A stretch of 64,000 nucleotides of DNA from Cesiribacter sp964504565 (lineage in GTDB: Bacteria; Bacteroidota; Bacteroidia; Cytophagales; Cyclobacteriaceae). The translations under genes and the position numbers were made by a program. This document shows, in pieces, positions 35,532 through 43,807 of this stretch (within the stretch, counting starts at the first letter, position 1; each line of letters begins with the position of its first letter). The notes below the pieces were generated by a model. The model saw only the letters and a program-made list of their open reading frames with translations, ran no database searches and was not told the origin of the DNA. The DNA lies in assembly GCA_964504565.1 (NCBI GenBank), contig CAZDEY010000003.1, positions 255,956-319,955 on the forward strand, given 5' to 3'.

Positions 35532-37109
35532 ATGCAGCACTATTCCTTAGTTTTATTCGCAGCCCTGATTTTGGTAGCGTGTAATTCTCAGCCACCCATG
35601 CAGGAAAGCGCAGAAGTTAACGACAAGCCAGCGGACACTACCGAGCTTTCAGATTGGCAGGGCTATGTAAATTATGAAATCTTTGTGCAGTCATTTGCCG
35701 ATAGCGACGGCGACGGCATAGGCGATTTACCGGGCGTAACCGCTAAGCTTGATTATCTGCAGGAATTAGGAGTTAAGGGGTTGTGGCTAATGCCGCTTAA
35801 CCCCTCTCCTTCTTACCATAAGTACGACGTTACCGATTACTACGGCATACACCCGGACTACGGCAATAATGATGATTTTAAAGAATTATTAGCCGAGGCC
35901 CATAAGCGGGATATTAAGGTAATTATGGATTTGGTGATTAACCATACCGGGGCCGACCACCCCTGGTTTCTGGATGCCAAAACCGGCCCGGATGCCAAAT
36001 ACCGCGATTATTACGTATGGGCAAAAAAAGATAGCATAGCCGATCAGTTATCTAAGAAAAAGGTATCGCTAGATTCCGATAATATAACCCAGTGGCACGA
36101 TGTTCCCGGTCAGGAAGAAAGCTATTACGGCTTCTTTTGGGGCGGAATGCCCGATTTGAACTTTGATAACCCGGCGGTTAAAGAAGAAATTTTTAACGTT
36201 GGTTGGTACTGGCTGAACGAAGTTGGCGTAGACGGCTTTAGGCTAGACGCCGCCCGCCATATATTCCCTGACGAAAGGCCAGAGGATAACTGGGCGTTTT
36301 GGCAGGAATTCCGCCAGGAAATGCAAGCCGCCAAAGAAGATGTTTTCCTAGTAGGTGAAGTATGGACACCGGCCGAAGAAGCAGCTCCTTACCTGAAAGG
36401 TTTACATTCCCTTTTCAACTTCGATTTGGGTTACGCCATCACCCGGGCTATACAAAACCAACAGGCCGATAGCCTTATTGAAACCTACCAGCGTATTCAG
36501 CAGGTATACCAGGCGCAGGCTCCGGATTATACCGATGCTATATTCCTAACCAATCATGATCAGAACCGCATACTGAGCGAATTAGATGATGACGTGGCCA
36601 AAGGAAAACTAGCCGCTGGAATTCTGTTAACCCTGCCCGGCTCACCATTTATTTACTACGGTGAAGAACTAGGCATGCTGGGCAAAAAACCTGACGAGAA
36701 TATTCGGGAGCCTTTTTTATGGGCTGACCAAAACGATTCGCTTAGAACCAAGTGGATGAAACCCGATTATTCGTTGGACAGTGCCGTGCAACCGCTAAGC
36801 GTTCAAATGCAGAACGAGCAGTCTATGTATAATTGGTATAAGAAGTTAATAACGTTAAGGAATGAGCACGAAGCCTTACGGATTGGCGCAATTAGGGAGG
36901 TAAATGGTTTACCTAGCGGCCTTATAGCCTATACTAGAACTACGGATAGCGGGGAGCAAATTTTGGTAATTCATAATATGACCGGTCAGGGTGTAGGAAC
37001 CGCAAATAATCAGGAAATTTCTAGTTACCAAGATATTTTGCTGGCTGAGGGTTTGAAGAAAGGATTTACCGAAGTTCCGCCCTTTCAAACAATAATTCTT
37101 AGGAAATAA
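35532..37109 (+). CDS. lipoprotein alpha-amylase/alpha-glucosidase (GH13)
   Basis: A 525-residue GH13 enzyme with a lipoprotein signal (LVLFAALILVAC, lipidated Cys17). The catalytic barrel starts near residue 42 (YVNYEIFVQSFADSDGDGIGDLPG). The triad is D239 (DGFRLDAAR), E276 (VGEVWTP) and D343 (NHDQNR), and VINHTGADHPWF near 135 is a conserved loop. Its compact size resembles oligosaccharide-degrading GH13 enzymes, and it probably cuts maltodextrins at the outer membrane or in the periplasm after the larger amylase. It lies 4 bp after the T9SS amylase and a strong terminator follows, so the two amylases form one transcription unit. Confidence 0.88.
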   Translation: MQHYSLVLFAALILVACNSQPPMQESAEVNDKPADTTELSDWQGYVNYEIFVQSFADSDGDGIGDLPGVTAKLDYLQELGVKGLWLMPLNPSPSYHKYDVTDYYGIHPDYGNNDDFKELLAEAHKRDIKVIMDLVINHTGADHPWFLDAKTGPDAKYRDYYVWAKKDSIADQLSKKKVSLDSDNITQWHDVPGQEESYYGFFWGGMPDLNFDNPAVKEEIFNVGWYWLNEVGVDGFRLDAARHIFPDERPEDNWAFWQEFRQEMQAAKEDVFLVGEVWTPAEEAAPYLKGLHSLFNFDLGYAITRAIQNQQADSLIETYQRIQQVYQAQAPDYTDAIFLTNHDQNRILSELDDDVAKGKLAAGILLTLPGSPFIYYGEELGMLGKKPDENIREPFLWADQNDSLRTKWMKPDYSLDSAVQPLSVQMQNEQSMYNWYKKLITLRNEHEALRIGAIREVNGLPSGLIAYTRTTDSGEQILVIHNMTGQGVGTANNQEISSYQDILLAEGLKKGFTEVPPFQTIILRK

Positions 37110-37124
37110 TTGTTTAAGAAAACC

Positions 37125-37160
37125 AAAAGCCGATCGGTAAAGTATTGATCGGCTTTTTTT
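37125..37160 (+). terminator. intrinsic terminator after the two amylase genes
   Basis: AAAAGCCGATC (37125-37135) and GATCGGCTTTT (37147-37157) form a perfect 11-bp stem with an 11-nt loop, followed by a T run. It marks the end of the starch-degradation operon. Confidence 0.9.
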
Positions 37161-37212
37161 ATTTCAACTATTTGGGCTGCCGGCCGTAGAGTAGACTATA
37201 CTTTTTCTACTC

Positions 37213-38004
37213 ATGACTCGATTTTTTTTACTGGCAATTTGGCTGGTTACGGCGGTGTCTTGTTCCGAAGTATTTGAATACCACCCTAACGAGATTAGGC
37301 TGGAGGCTCACCAAACCGATTTAACCGCTAAAAACCTCCAACGTATCGCCGCCCAAACCCCCACCGATACGGTTCGCTTTATTTTAATGGGCGATACCCA
37401 GCGTTTCTACGATCATATTCAGGATTTTGTAAGCTCTGCCAAACGGCAAAAGGTAGATTTTATAATCCATACCGGCGACATATCGGATTTTGGAATGGCT
37501 CAGGAGTTTAAATGGGTACACGAGTTAATGAGTGAGTTGCCCCAACCCTACCTAACCGTTGTTGGAAACCACGATTTGCTGGCCACCGGCCCCCTGATCT
37601 ACGAACAAATGTACGGTGACCAAAACTATTCTTTCACCTACGGCGATTTCAACTTCATCCTACTTAATACCAATAGCCGGGAATATTCCTTTGACGGTTC
37701 AATACCTGATATTAACTGGCTTCAGCAACAACTCAATTCCACCCAAAAACAGTCGGTAGTAATTGGCCACATCCCCCCTTTCGATAGCGATTTTGACCCA
37801 GTACTGGAAAGTATATTTGCCCGAACCTTAAACGAAAGCCAAAAGGTAAACCTAGCGTTGTTCGGCCACAAGCATACCAATTATGAAGGTGAACCCTACG
37901 AAGATGGGGTAACCTACCATGTATCTAACAGCATGAAGGGGAGAAACTATTCCGTAATTACACTAGCCAAAGATTATGAAGCTATTGAGATTGTTGATTT
38001 TTAG
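37213..38004 (+). CDS. calcineurin-like metallophosphoesterase lipoprotein
   Basis: A 263-residue protein with a lipoprotein signal (LLAIWLVTAVSC, Cys17). The metallophosphoesterase motifs are complete and in order: MGDTQ (residues ~58-62), HTGDISD (about 86-92), VGNHD (about 116-120), IGHIPP (about 179-184) and FGHKH (about 217-221). It therefore probably binds two metal ions and cleaves a phosphoester in the periplasm or at the outer membrane. The substrate is unknown. Its 3' end overlaps the following beta-barrel-like gene by 29 bp, so both are translationally coupled. It follows the amylase terminator and is a separate unit. Confidence 0.85.
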   Translation: MTRFFLLAIWLVTAVSCSEVFEYHPNEIRLEAHQTDLTAKNLQRIAAQTPTDTVRFILMGDTQRFYDHIQDFVSSAKRQKVDFIIHTGDISDFGMAQEFKWVHELMSELPQPYLTVVGNHDLLATGPLIYEQMYGDQNYSFTYGDFNFILLNTNSREYSFDGSIPDINWLQQQLNSTQKQSVVIGHIPPFDSDFDPVLESIFARTLNESQKVNLALFGHKHTNYEGEPYEDGVTYHVSNSMKGRNYSVITLAKDYEAIEIVDF

Positions 38005-38557
38005 CATACTTGGCCTACTATTCTTTAGTAATATTTCGGAAGCCCAATCCAATAACGCCGGCTTGGTTCCGGACTATTTTGTTGCTCAGTACGCCGGCAG
38101 TATAGGGTTAGTTTCGGCCGGGGCGGGCTACCAGTTTGGCAAGAACCGTATTGAATTAGACGGGCTGGTAGGGTATTTGCCCGAAAGTGTGGGCGGGGTA
38201 GAACTAACCACCGCCGCAATAAAATTCAACTATATTCCTTTTCAATTTAAAATAGGCGAACATCTACAGATAAAGCCAATCCGAACCGGAGTAATGGCGG
38301 CCTATACCTTCGGCCCCGAATTTTGGGGCGTACAACCTGATAACTATCCTAAAGGATACTATACTTTTAGTACGGCTTGGCATGGCTATTACCAACTGGG
38401 CAGTTCAATAAACTTTCCGGCCGGCAGCGATCGATTAGGGGTTTATTATGAATTTAATACCAGCATCGAAGAAATTGTTACCTGGATTCAGAACCCGGAC
38501 TTTATTGGACCAGGCAAAATTTTCAACTTGGCATTAGGGGCAAAGTACTATTTTTGA
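37976..38557 (+). CDS. predicted small outer-membrane beta-barrel protein
   Basis: A 193-residue product with a signal peptide (LLIFSILGLLFFSNISEA, cleaved before Q). The mature part alternates polar and hydrophobic residues in repeating beta strands and ends in an aromatic residue (ALGAKYYF), as outer-membrane barrels do. No enzyme motif is visible. Its ATG lies inside the end of the phosphoesterase gene (29-bp overlap). The last 10 bp overlap the convergent glgB. A channel or surface role is possible, but I cannot name it. Confidence 0.6.
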   Translation: MKLLRLLIFSILGLLFFSNISEAQSNNAGLVPDYFVAQYAGSIGLVSAGAGYQFGKNRIELDGLVGYLPESVGGVELTTAAIKFNYIPFQFKIGEHLQIKPIRTGVMAAYTFGPEFWGVQPDNYPKGYYTFSTAWHGYYQLGSSINFPAGSDRLGVYYEFNTSIEEIVTWIQNPDFIGPGKIFNLALGAKYYF

Positions 38558-40461
38558 ACTTTCTTTAATACAGATATTCCTAGCGGCGGCAGTGTAAGTT
38601 CAATACTTTGCTCACAAGTATGAAAGGCTATTTTCTGGGTTTTGATATGAGCAGAATTAAGTACCCCGCTACCCCCAAAATCCTGATCATCACTATTTAA
38701 AATCTCCTGCCACTTACCGGGCTTAGGTACTCCCAAGCGATACTTGCTAAGCACCTGCGGAGTGAAGTTACAAGCAACTATCAGGCTTTCTCCGCTAGCA
38801 CCCTTGCGTTCAAAAATCAGCACCGAATTCTGGGTGTCCTGGGTATCAATCCACTTGAACCCGTCGGGGCTAAACGGCAATTCGTATAAGGCCGGTTCAT
38901 TTTTGTAGGTAAAATTAAGGGCTTTAACCCAACTTAAAACTCCCTTATGCGAGGGGTAGTGCAGTAAGTGCCAGTCCAAACTAATATTATGATTCCACTC
39001 GCGTATCTGGCCAAATTCCCCGCCCATGAACAGCAGTTTAGTGCCGGGATGCATCCACTGCCAGCCTAGCAGTAAGCGCAGGTTGGCAAATTTCTGCCAT
39101 TCGTCGCCCGGCATTTTGCCAATTAGTGAGCCTTTGCCGTGTACTACCTCATCGTGCGAGAGCGGCAGCATAAAGTTCTCGCTAAAGGCATAGCTTAGGC
39201 TGTTCATTATTTCGCCCTGGTGGTAGCTGCGGTGTACCGGCTCGCGCTGAAAGTACTGTAGGCTATCGTGCATCCAGCCCATCATCCACTTCTGCCCAAA
39301 ACCTAAACCACCGGCGTAGGTTGGGCGGCTTACGCCGGGCCAACTGGTACTTTCTTCGGCTATAGTATACGCCTGAGGGAAGTTCTCGTAAACGGCTACA
39401 TTCAATTCCTGCATAAACTGAATAGCCTCCAGGTTTTCATTACCCCCGTGGCGATTGGGTATCCATTCATCGGCTTTCCGACTATAATCCAAATACAGCA
39501 TTGAAGCTACGGCATCTACCCGCAGGCCGTCGGCGTGGTAGCGGTCTAGCCAGCACATTGCACTACTGATCAGGAAGCTCCTCACCTCATTGCGGCCGTA
39601 GTTAAATATATAGCTGTTCCAGTCCGGGTGGAAGCCCTGCCGCGGATCTGCGTGTTCAAATAAATGAGTACCGTCAAATTTATATAGCGCATGGGTATCG
39701 CCGGGAAAATGCGAGGGTACCCAATCCAGAATTACGCCGATACCCGCCTCGTGCAGTTTATCTACCAAAAAGGCAAATTCTTGCGGTGTACCGAAGCGGC
39801 TGGTCGGCGCAAAGTAGCCGGTGCTCTGGTAGCCCCAACTTCCGCCAAATGGATGTTCCATAACCGGCAGAAATTCTACGTGGGTAAACTCCATTTCAAC
39901 CAGATAAGAAACTAGGCGGTCGGCTAATTCGCTGTAGCTCAGTGAACGATTTCCTTCTTCGGGCACTTGCTGCCAACTAGCCAAGTGCAGTTCGTACACC
40001 GACATCGACTGGGCTGAATCTGTATTATTTTCAGCCTTCTTTTTCCAATAATCCTCATCCTTCCATTTATAATCAGTATTCCAGACAATAGAGGCAGTAT
40101 TGGGCGGGGTTTCGTAGAAGCTGGCGAAAGGGTCGGCTCGTTCCTCCCAGTGGTTTTCAGCGTTAAGGATAGCGTATTTATAGGCCTCGCCGTGGCCTAC
40201 CTTTGGTAAATATCCTTCCCAAATGCCGCTGCCGTCAGATCGTACCTGCAGGGGGTGTTCATCTTTATTCCAGTGATTGAAATTTCCGACAACCGCTACC
40301 GCCCGCGCGTTAGGGGCCCATACGGCAAAGTGGGTACCCCCTTCCGGCAAAATGTGCGCACCCATCTTCTCGTACAACCTAAAGTGGCGGCCTTCCTTAA
40401 AAAGGTGAATATCCAGATCGGTCAGTAAGATTTTGGTTTCAGTCATTGGTTCGGTGTTCAT
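38548..40461 (-). CDS. glgB: 1,4-alpha-glucan branching enzyme
   Basis: A 637-residue GH13 enzyme. The CBM48 domain (THFAVWAPNARAVAVVGNFNHWN, about residues 43-65) precedes the barrel. The catalytic nucleophile is D316 in DGLRVDAV, the acid/base lies at E369 or E370 in TIAEES, and SHDEVVHGKGS supplies the third acid. VEFLPVMEHPFGGSWGYQ is the typical GlgB first conserved region. It makes alpha-1,6 branches on linear glucan made by GlgE. Its start overlaps the 3' end of the treS/pep2 fusion by 23 bp (or 8 bp if the second ATG at 40446 is used), so it is coupled in the GlgE operon. It is somewhat shorter at the N-terminus than E. coli GlgB, as is common. Confidence 0.92.
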   Translation of the reverse strand: MNTEPMTETKILLTDLDIHLFKEGRHFRLYEKMGAHILPEGGTHFAVWAPNARAVAVVGNFNHWNKDEHPLQVRSDGSGIWEGYLPKVGHGEAYKYAILNAENHWEERADPFASFYETPPNTASIVWNTDYKWKDEDYWKKKAENNTDSAQSMSVYELHLASWQQVPEEGNRSLSYSELADRLVSYLVEMEFTHVEFLPVMEHPFGGSWGYQSTGYFAPTSRFGTPQEFAFLVDKLHEAGIGVILDWVPSHFPGDTHALYKFDGTHLFEHADPRQGFHPDWNSYIFNYGRNEVRSFLISSAMCWLDRYHADGLRVDAVASMLYLDYSRKADEWIPNRHGGNENLEAIQFMQELNVAVYENFPQAYTIAEESTSWPGVSRPTYAGGLGFGQKWMMGWMHDSLQYFQREPVHRSYHQGEIMNSLSYAFSENFMLPLSHDEVVHGKGSLIGKMPGDEWQKFANLRLLLGWQWMHPGTKLLFMGGEFGQIREWNHNISLDWHLLHYPSHKGVLSWVKALNFTYKNEPALYELPFSPDGFKWIDTQDTQNSVLIFERKGASGESLIVACNFTPQVLSKYRLGVPKPGKWQEILNSDDQDFGGSGVLNSAHIKTQKIAFHTCEQSIELTLPPLGISVLKKVQK

Positions 40462-43400
40462 CTAGAATTTGCTTTATGGCGGTAAGCGGTATAGCCGACC
40501 AGTCGGGGCGATTGTTTAGCTCGTAAGTCAGTTCGTATATAGCTTTTTCCAGTAGAAATACGGTTAGCAATAGTTCGGTGTCCGCTTCACTTTTGGGAAT
40601 AAGCGCGCTGCCTTCGCCCAGTTCCTCCTTATAGGCACTTAAGAATACCGCCGAGAAATGATGGTACCACCAGTCGGCCCAGGCTAAGTATTCCTCGGCT
40701 CGTTCCCCCTCCTGAAGATTGTCGCTGTACACTGCATTGTAAGCTGCGTAGTGGAAAGAACGGAGCATTCCGGCTACGTCGCGCAATGGGCTGCGGCGTA
40801 TACGGCGTTCGCTAAAGGCCCGGGCCGGTTCACCTTCAAAATCAATAATTAGGAAATCTTTACCGGTATTTAACACCTGGCCTAAATGGTAATCGCCGTG
40901 GGTACGAATTTTCAGGGTATCGATTTTATGATCGAAAATTTGCTTAAAGGCTTCTAACACTTCCTTTTTTCTACCCAACAACTCACTACCCAACTCGGCG
41001 GCGGTGCCTTCCAGCTTTTTGTTCTGTTTACGGAGCAAATCAAAAGAAGTGCGGGTTAAGCCTTGCAGGCTACTGTAAACGCTTCGTTGGTAGTGTAGCG
41101 AAAAATCCTCGTGGCTGAAGTCAGTATTTTTAGGCTGGCTGGCCAAGGCTTGGTGCATTTGGGCGGTACGCTTGCCCAGCGTATCAACCTGATAGTGCCA
41201 GGCTTGCCAAGGCAACTGATCTAGTTCCGCTGGTATATCGCCGTAGGTATAGGCTGCCAGATTGGTAAAACTAACCTCCCGGGGAGCTTGGGCGTGGGTA
41301 GTACTAATTTGTTCAAAAAACTGGCGAAGTTCTTTGCGGAATAATTCCCAGGCATCACCCAAATTGGGTACTAAATTTTGCAACATGCCCACGGTCAGCT
41401 TCTTACCAGCACTTTGTTCCCATACCAAACCTGCTACAAAACTTGGGGTATAGGTAAACTTGGCCTTTTCGCTCAAAAACTGACTAACTTCAGCATCGGG
41501 GTTTAAGGTGTAGTCTAGTTTTCGATAAAGTTTAAAGAAGAACTGGTTGCCGTAAATTAGGGAAGTATTGCTTTGTTCAGCCTTAAGTACCCGCGAAGGA
41601 ACCTCAGGATGGGCTTTAAGCCATTGCTGTACGGCTATGGCGTTGCCCTTAGCCCTTATATTTTCATCTTCTTTAAATGCCTTCTTAGCTAGTTGCCGGA
41701 CCAAATATTCTCTAAAGTCAGCATCGCACACAGCATCCAGCAAACTGTAGTTTCCGGTCTTGGTCTGCAGGGTACCAATAATGTCTTCGGCGCTATCTTC
41801 CGGTTTAATTATTAAAGGGAGCTGGTATAGTTCGGGCAGGCCTTCGTTGTAGGTAAACCGAAGCAAGTACCAATAGGCGGTTTTATTCTTAATTTTTATT
41901 TGTTCCAGCCCGGCTAACTGCACGCTGGTTTGCGTACGAGCTTTGCCTCCAAACCACCGGATATGCTGAATGTAGGGCACCAGAATTTTTTCAACCAGTG
42001 TAGCCTGGGTTTCTTCCCGCTGCAGTGATTCTAGTGAGTTAATTTTAAGCTTGCGCTGAGCGGCACCCTTATCTTCTTCTTGCTTGCTAGCGCTAGGTTT
42101 TAGCTCCAACCAGTGATAGCTGTAGGGCGAAAGGGTAAACGGATAGCTTTCCGACCCTATTTTCGGAAATTTATTTTTACTGAAGACTTCAATAGGCTGG
42201 TAATCTTCGTACTCAGCCAAATCTAAGCTTACTGGTTGAGTAAAGCGGCTCAGGTTCACTACTACCAGTAAGTGCTCATCTTCGTAGTTTCGGGTAAAGG
42301 CCAACACCCGGCTATTTTCCGGATGAAGAAATTCAATATTGCCCCGGCCAAATACTTTAAACTTCTTCCGCATAGCTATAAGCCGGCGGGTCCACCATAG
42401 CAGGGAGTTGGTATTAGCCTCCTGCACTTCTACGTTTACGGCCGCGTAGTGGTACTCTGGGTCCTGTATGGTGGGGAGGTAAAGCTGCTGGGGGTTAGCC
42501 TTACTGAAACCGCCGTTCCTATCCTGGTTCCACTGCATTGGCGTACGCACTCCGTCCCTATCACCTAAATGAAAATTATCGCCCATACCAATTTCATCCC
42601 CGTAGTATAGTACCGGTGTGCCGGGCATACTCATTAGCAGTACGTTCATCAGTTCAATTCGGCGGCGGTCGTTTTCCAGTAAAGGGGCCAGGCGGTGCCG
42701 TATACCAACGTTTATTTTAGCCTTTGGGTCTTTGGTATACATGCGGTACATATAGTCCCGCTCCTCGTCGGTTACCATTTCCAGCGTTAGCTCATCGTGG
42801 TTACGCAAAAACATGGCCCACTGGCAGTTGTTGGGTATTTCCGGGGTTTGTTCCAATATATCGGTTATGGGGTAGCGGTCTTCCATCTTCAATGCCATAA
42901 ACATGCGCGGCATAATCGGGAAGTGGTAGTTCATATGGCACTCGTCGCCCTCACCGAAGTAGGCCGCGCTATCCTCCGGCCACATATTTGCCTCGGCCAG
43001 AAGAAGTTTATTCTGGTACTTGCTATCCAGATGGGCGCGAAGTTTTTTCAGAAATACGTGGGTTTCGGGTAGGTTTTCGCAATTGGTACCCTCGCGCTCA
43101 AATAGGTAGGGTACGGCATCTAAGCGAAAGCCGTCTACGCCCATATCCAGCCAGTACTCCAGTACTTTAATTACTTCCTTCTGAACTTGCGGATTATCGT
43201 AGTTCAAGTCGGGCTGGTGGCTGAAAAAGCGGTGCCAGTAGTACTGCTCCGCCTCCGGGTCCCAGGTCCAGTTGCTGGGTTCAGTATCAGTAAATATTAT
43301 TCGAGTATCACTGTATTTATTTGGGTCGTCGGACCAAACGTAGAAGTCGCGGTATTTCTTTGGAGCATTTTTTTGTCGCGCCCGCTGGAACCAGGGGTGC

Positions 43401-43750
43401 TGATCGCTGGTATGGTTTACCACCAGTTCGGTAATAACCTTCAGGTTTCGCTTGTGGGCTTCCTTTACAAACAACTTTATATCCTTCAGCGAACCGTAGC
43501 GGCTGTTTACCTGGTAGTAGTCGGCAATATCGTAGCCATCGTCGCGCAGGGGCGATGGGTAAAAGGGCAGTAGCCAAATAGCGGTTACCCCCAGCTCCTG
43601 CAGGTAGTCCAACTTCTGCATAAGACCCTTAAAATCACCTATGCCGTCGCCGTTGCTATCCATGAAGGCTTTTATATGCAACTCGTAAATGATGGCATCT
43701 TTATACCAAAGGGCTTCTTCGGAGGTAGATTCGCGCTGGGGGGTATTCAT
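40439..43750 (-). CDS. treS: trehalose synthase-maltokinase fusion (TreS-Pep2)
   Basis: A 1103-residue two-domain enzyme. The TreS part (about residues 1-560) is a GH13 isomerase that interconverts trehalose and maltose, with D211 (DGFRLDAVP), E253 (LLAEANMWPED) and D319 (RNHDE). The maltokinase part (about 600-1103) uses ATP to make maltose-1-phosphate and carries HGDYHLGQ near residue 949 followed by IDFEGEP, the kinase loop and metal-binding positions of Pep2. Fusion channels maltose straight to GlgE. The gene lies 57 bp downstream of glgE and overlaps glgB. Fusions of this kind are known in other phyla. Confidence 0.92.
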   Translation of the reverse strand: MNTPQRESTSEEALWYKDAIIYELHIKAFMDSNGDGIGDFKGLMQKLDYLQELGVTAIWLLPFYPSPLRDDGYDIADYYQVNSRYGSLKDIKLFVKEAHKRNLKVITELVVNHTSDQHPWFQRARQKNAPKKYRDFYVWSDDPNKYSDTRIIFTDTEPSNWTWDPEAEQYYWHRFFSHQPDLNYDNPQVQKEVIKVLEYWLDMGVDGFRLDAVPYLFEREGTNCENLPETHVFLKKLRAHLDSKYQNKLLLAEANMWPEDSAAYFGEGDECHMNYHFPIMPRMFMALKMEDRYPITDILEQTPEIPNNCQWAMFLRNHDELTLEMVTDEERDYMYRMYTKDPKAKINVGIRHRLAPLLENDRRRIELMNVLLMSMPGTPVLYYGDEIGMGDNFHLGDRDGVRTPMQWNQDRNGGFSKANPQQLYLPTIQDPEYHYAAVNVEVQEANTNSLLWWTRRLIAMRKKFKVFGRGNIEFLHPENSRVLAFTRNYEDEHLLVVVNLSRFTQPVSLDLAEYEDYQPIEVFSKNKFPKIGSESYPFTLSPYSYHWLELKPSASKQEEDKGAAQRKLKINSLESLQREETQATLVEKILVPYIQHIRWFGGKARTQTSVQLAGLEQIKIKNKTAYWYLLRFTYNEGLPELYQLPLIIKPEDSAEDIIGTLQTKTGNYSLLDAVCDADFREYLVRQLAKKAFKEDENIRAKGNAIAVQQWLKAHPEVPSRVLKAEQSNTSLIYGNQFFFKLYRKLDYTLNPDAEVSQFLSEKAKFTYTPSFVAGLVWEQSAGKKLTVGMLQNLVPNLGDAWELFRKELRQFFEQISTTHAQAPREVSFTNLAAYTYGDIPAELDQLPWQAWHYQVDTLGKRTAQMHQALASQPKNTDFSHEDFSLHYQRSVYSSLQGLTRTSFDLLRKQNKKLEGTAAELGSELLGRKKEVLEAFKQIFDHKIDTLKIRTHGDYHLGQVLNTGKDFLIIDFEGEPARAFSERRIRRSPLRDVAGMLRSFHYAAYNAVYSDNLQEGERAEEYLAWADWWYHHFSAVFLSAYKEELGEGSALIPKSEADTELLLTVFLLEKAIYELTYELNNRPDWSAIPLTAIKQILDEHRTND

Positions 43751-43807
43751 ATATTAGGAGGCGTGTTCAAAAGGTTGATATATACTAAAGGTGTGGTGAT
43801 TAGTCAG

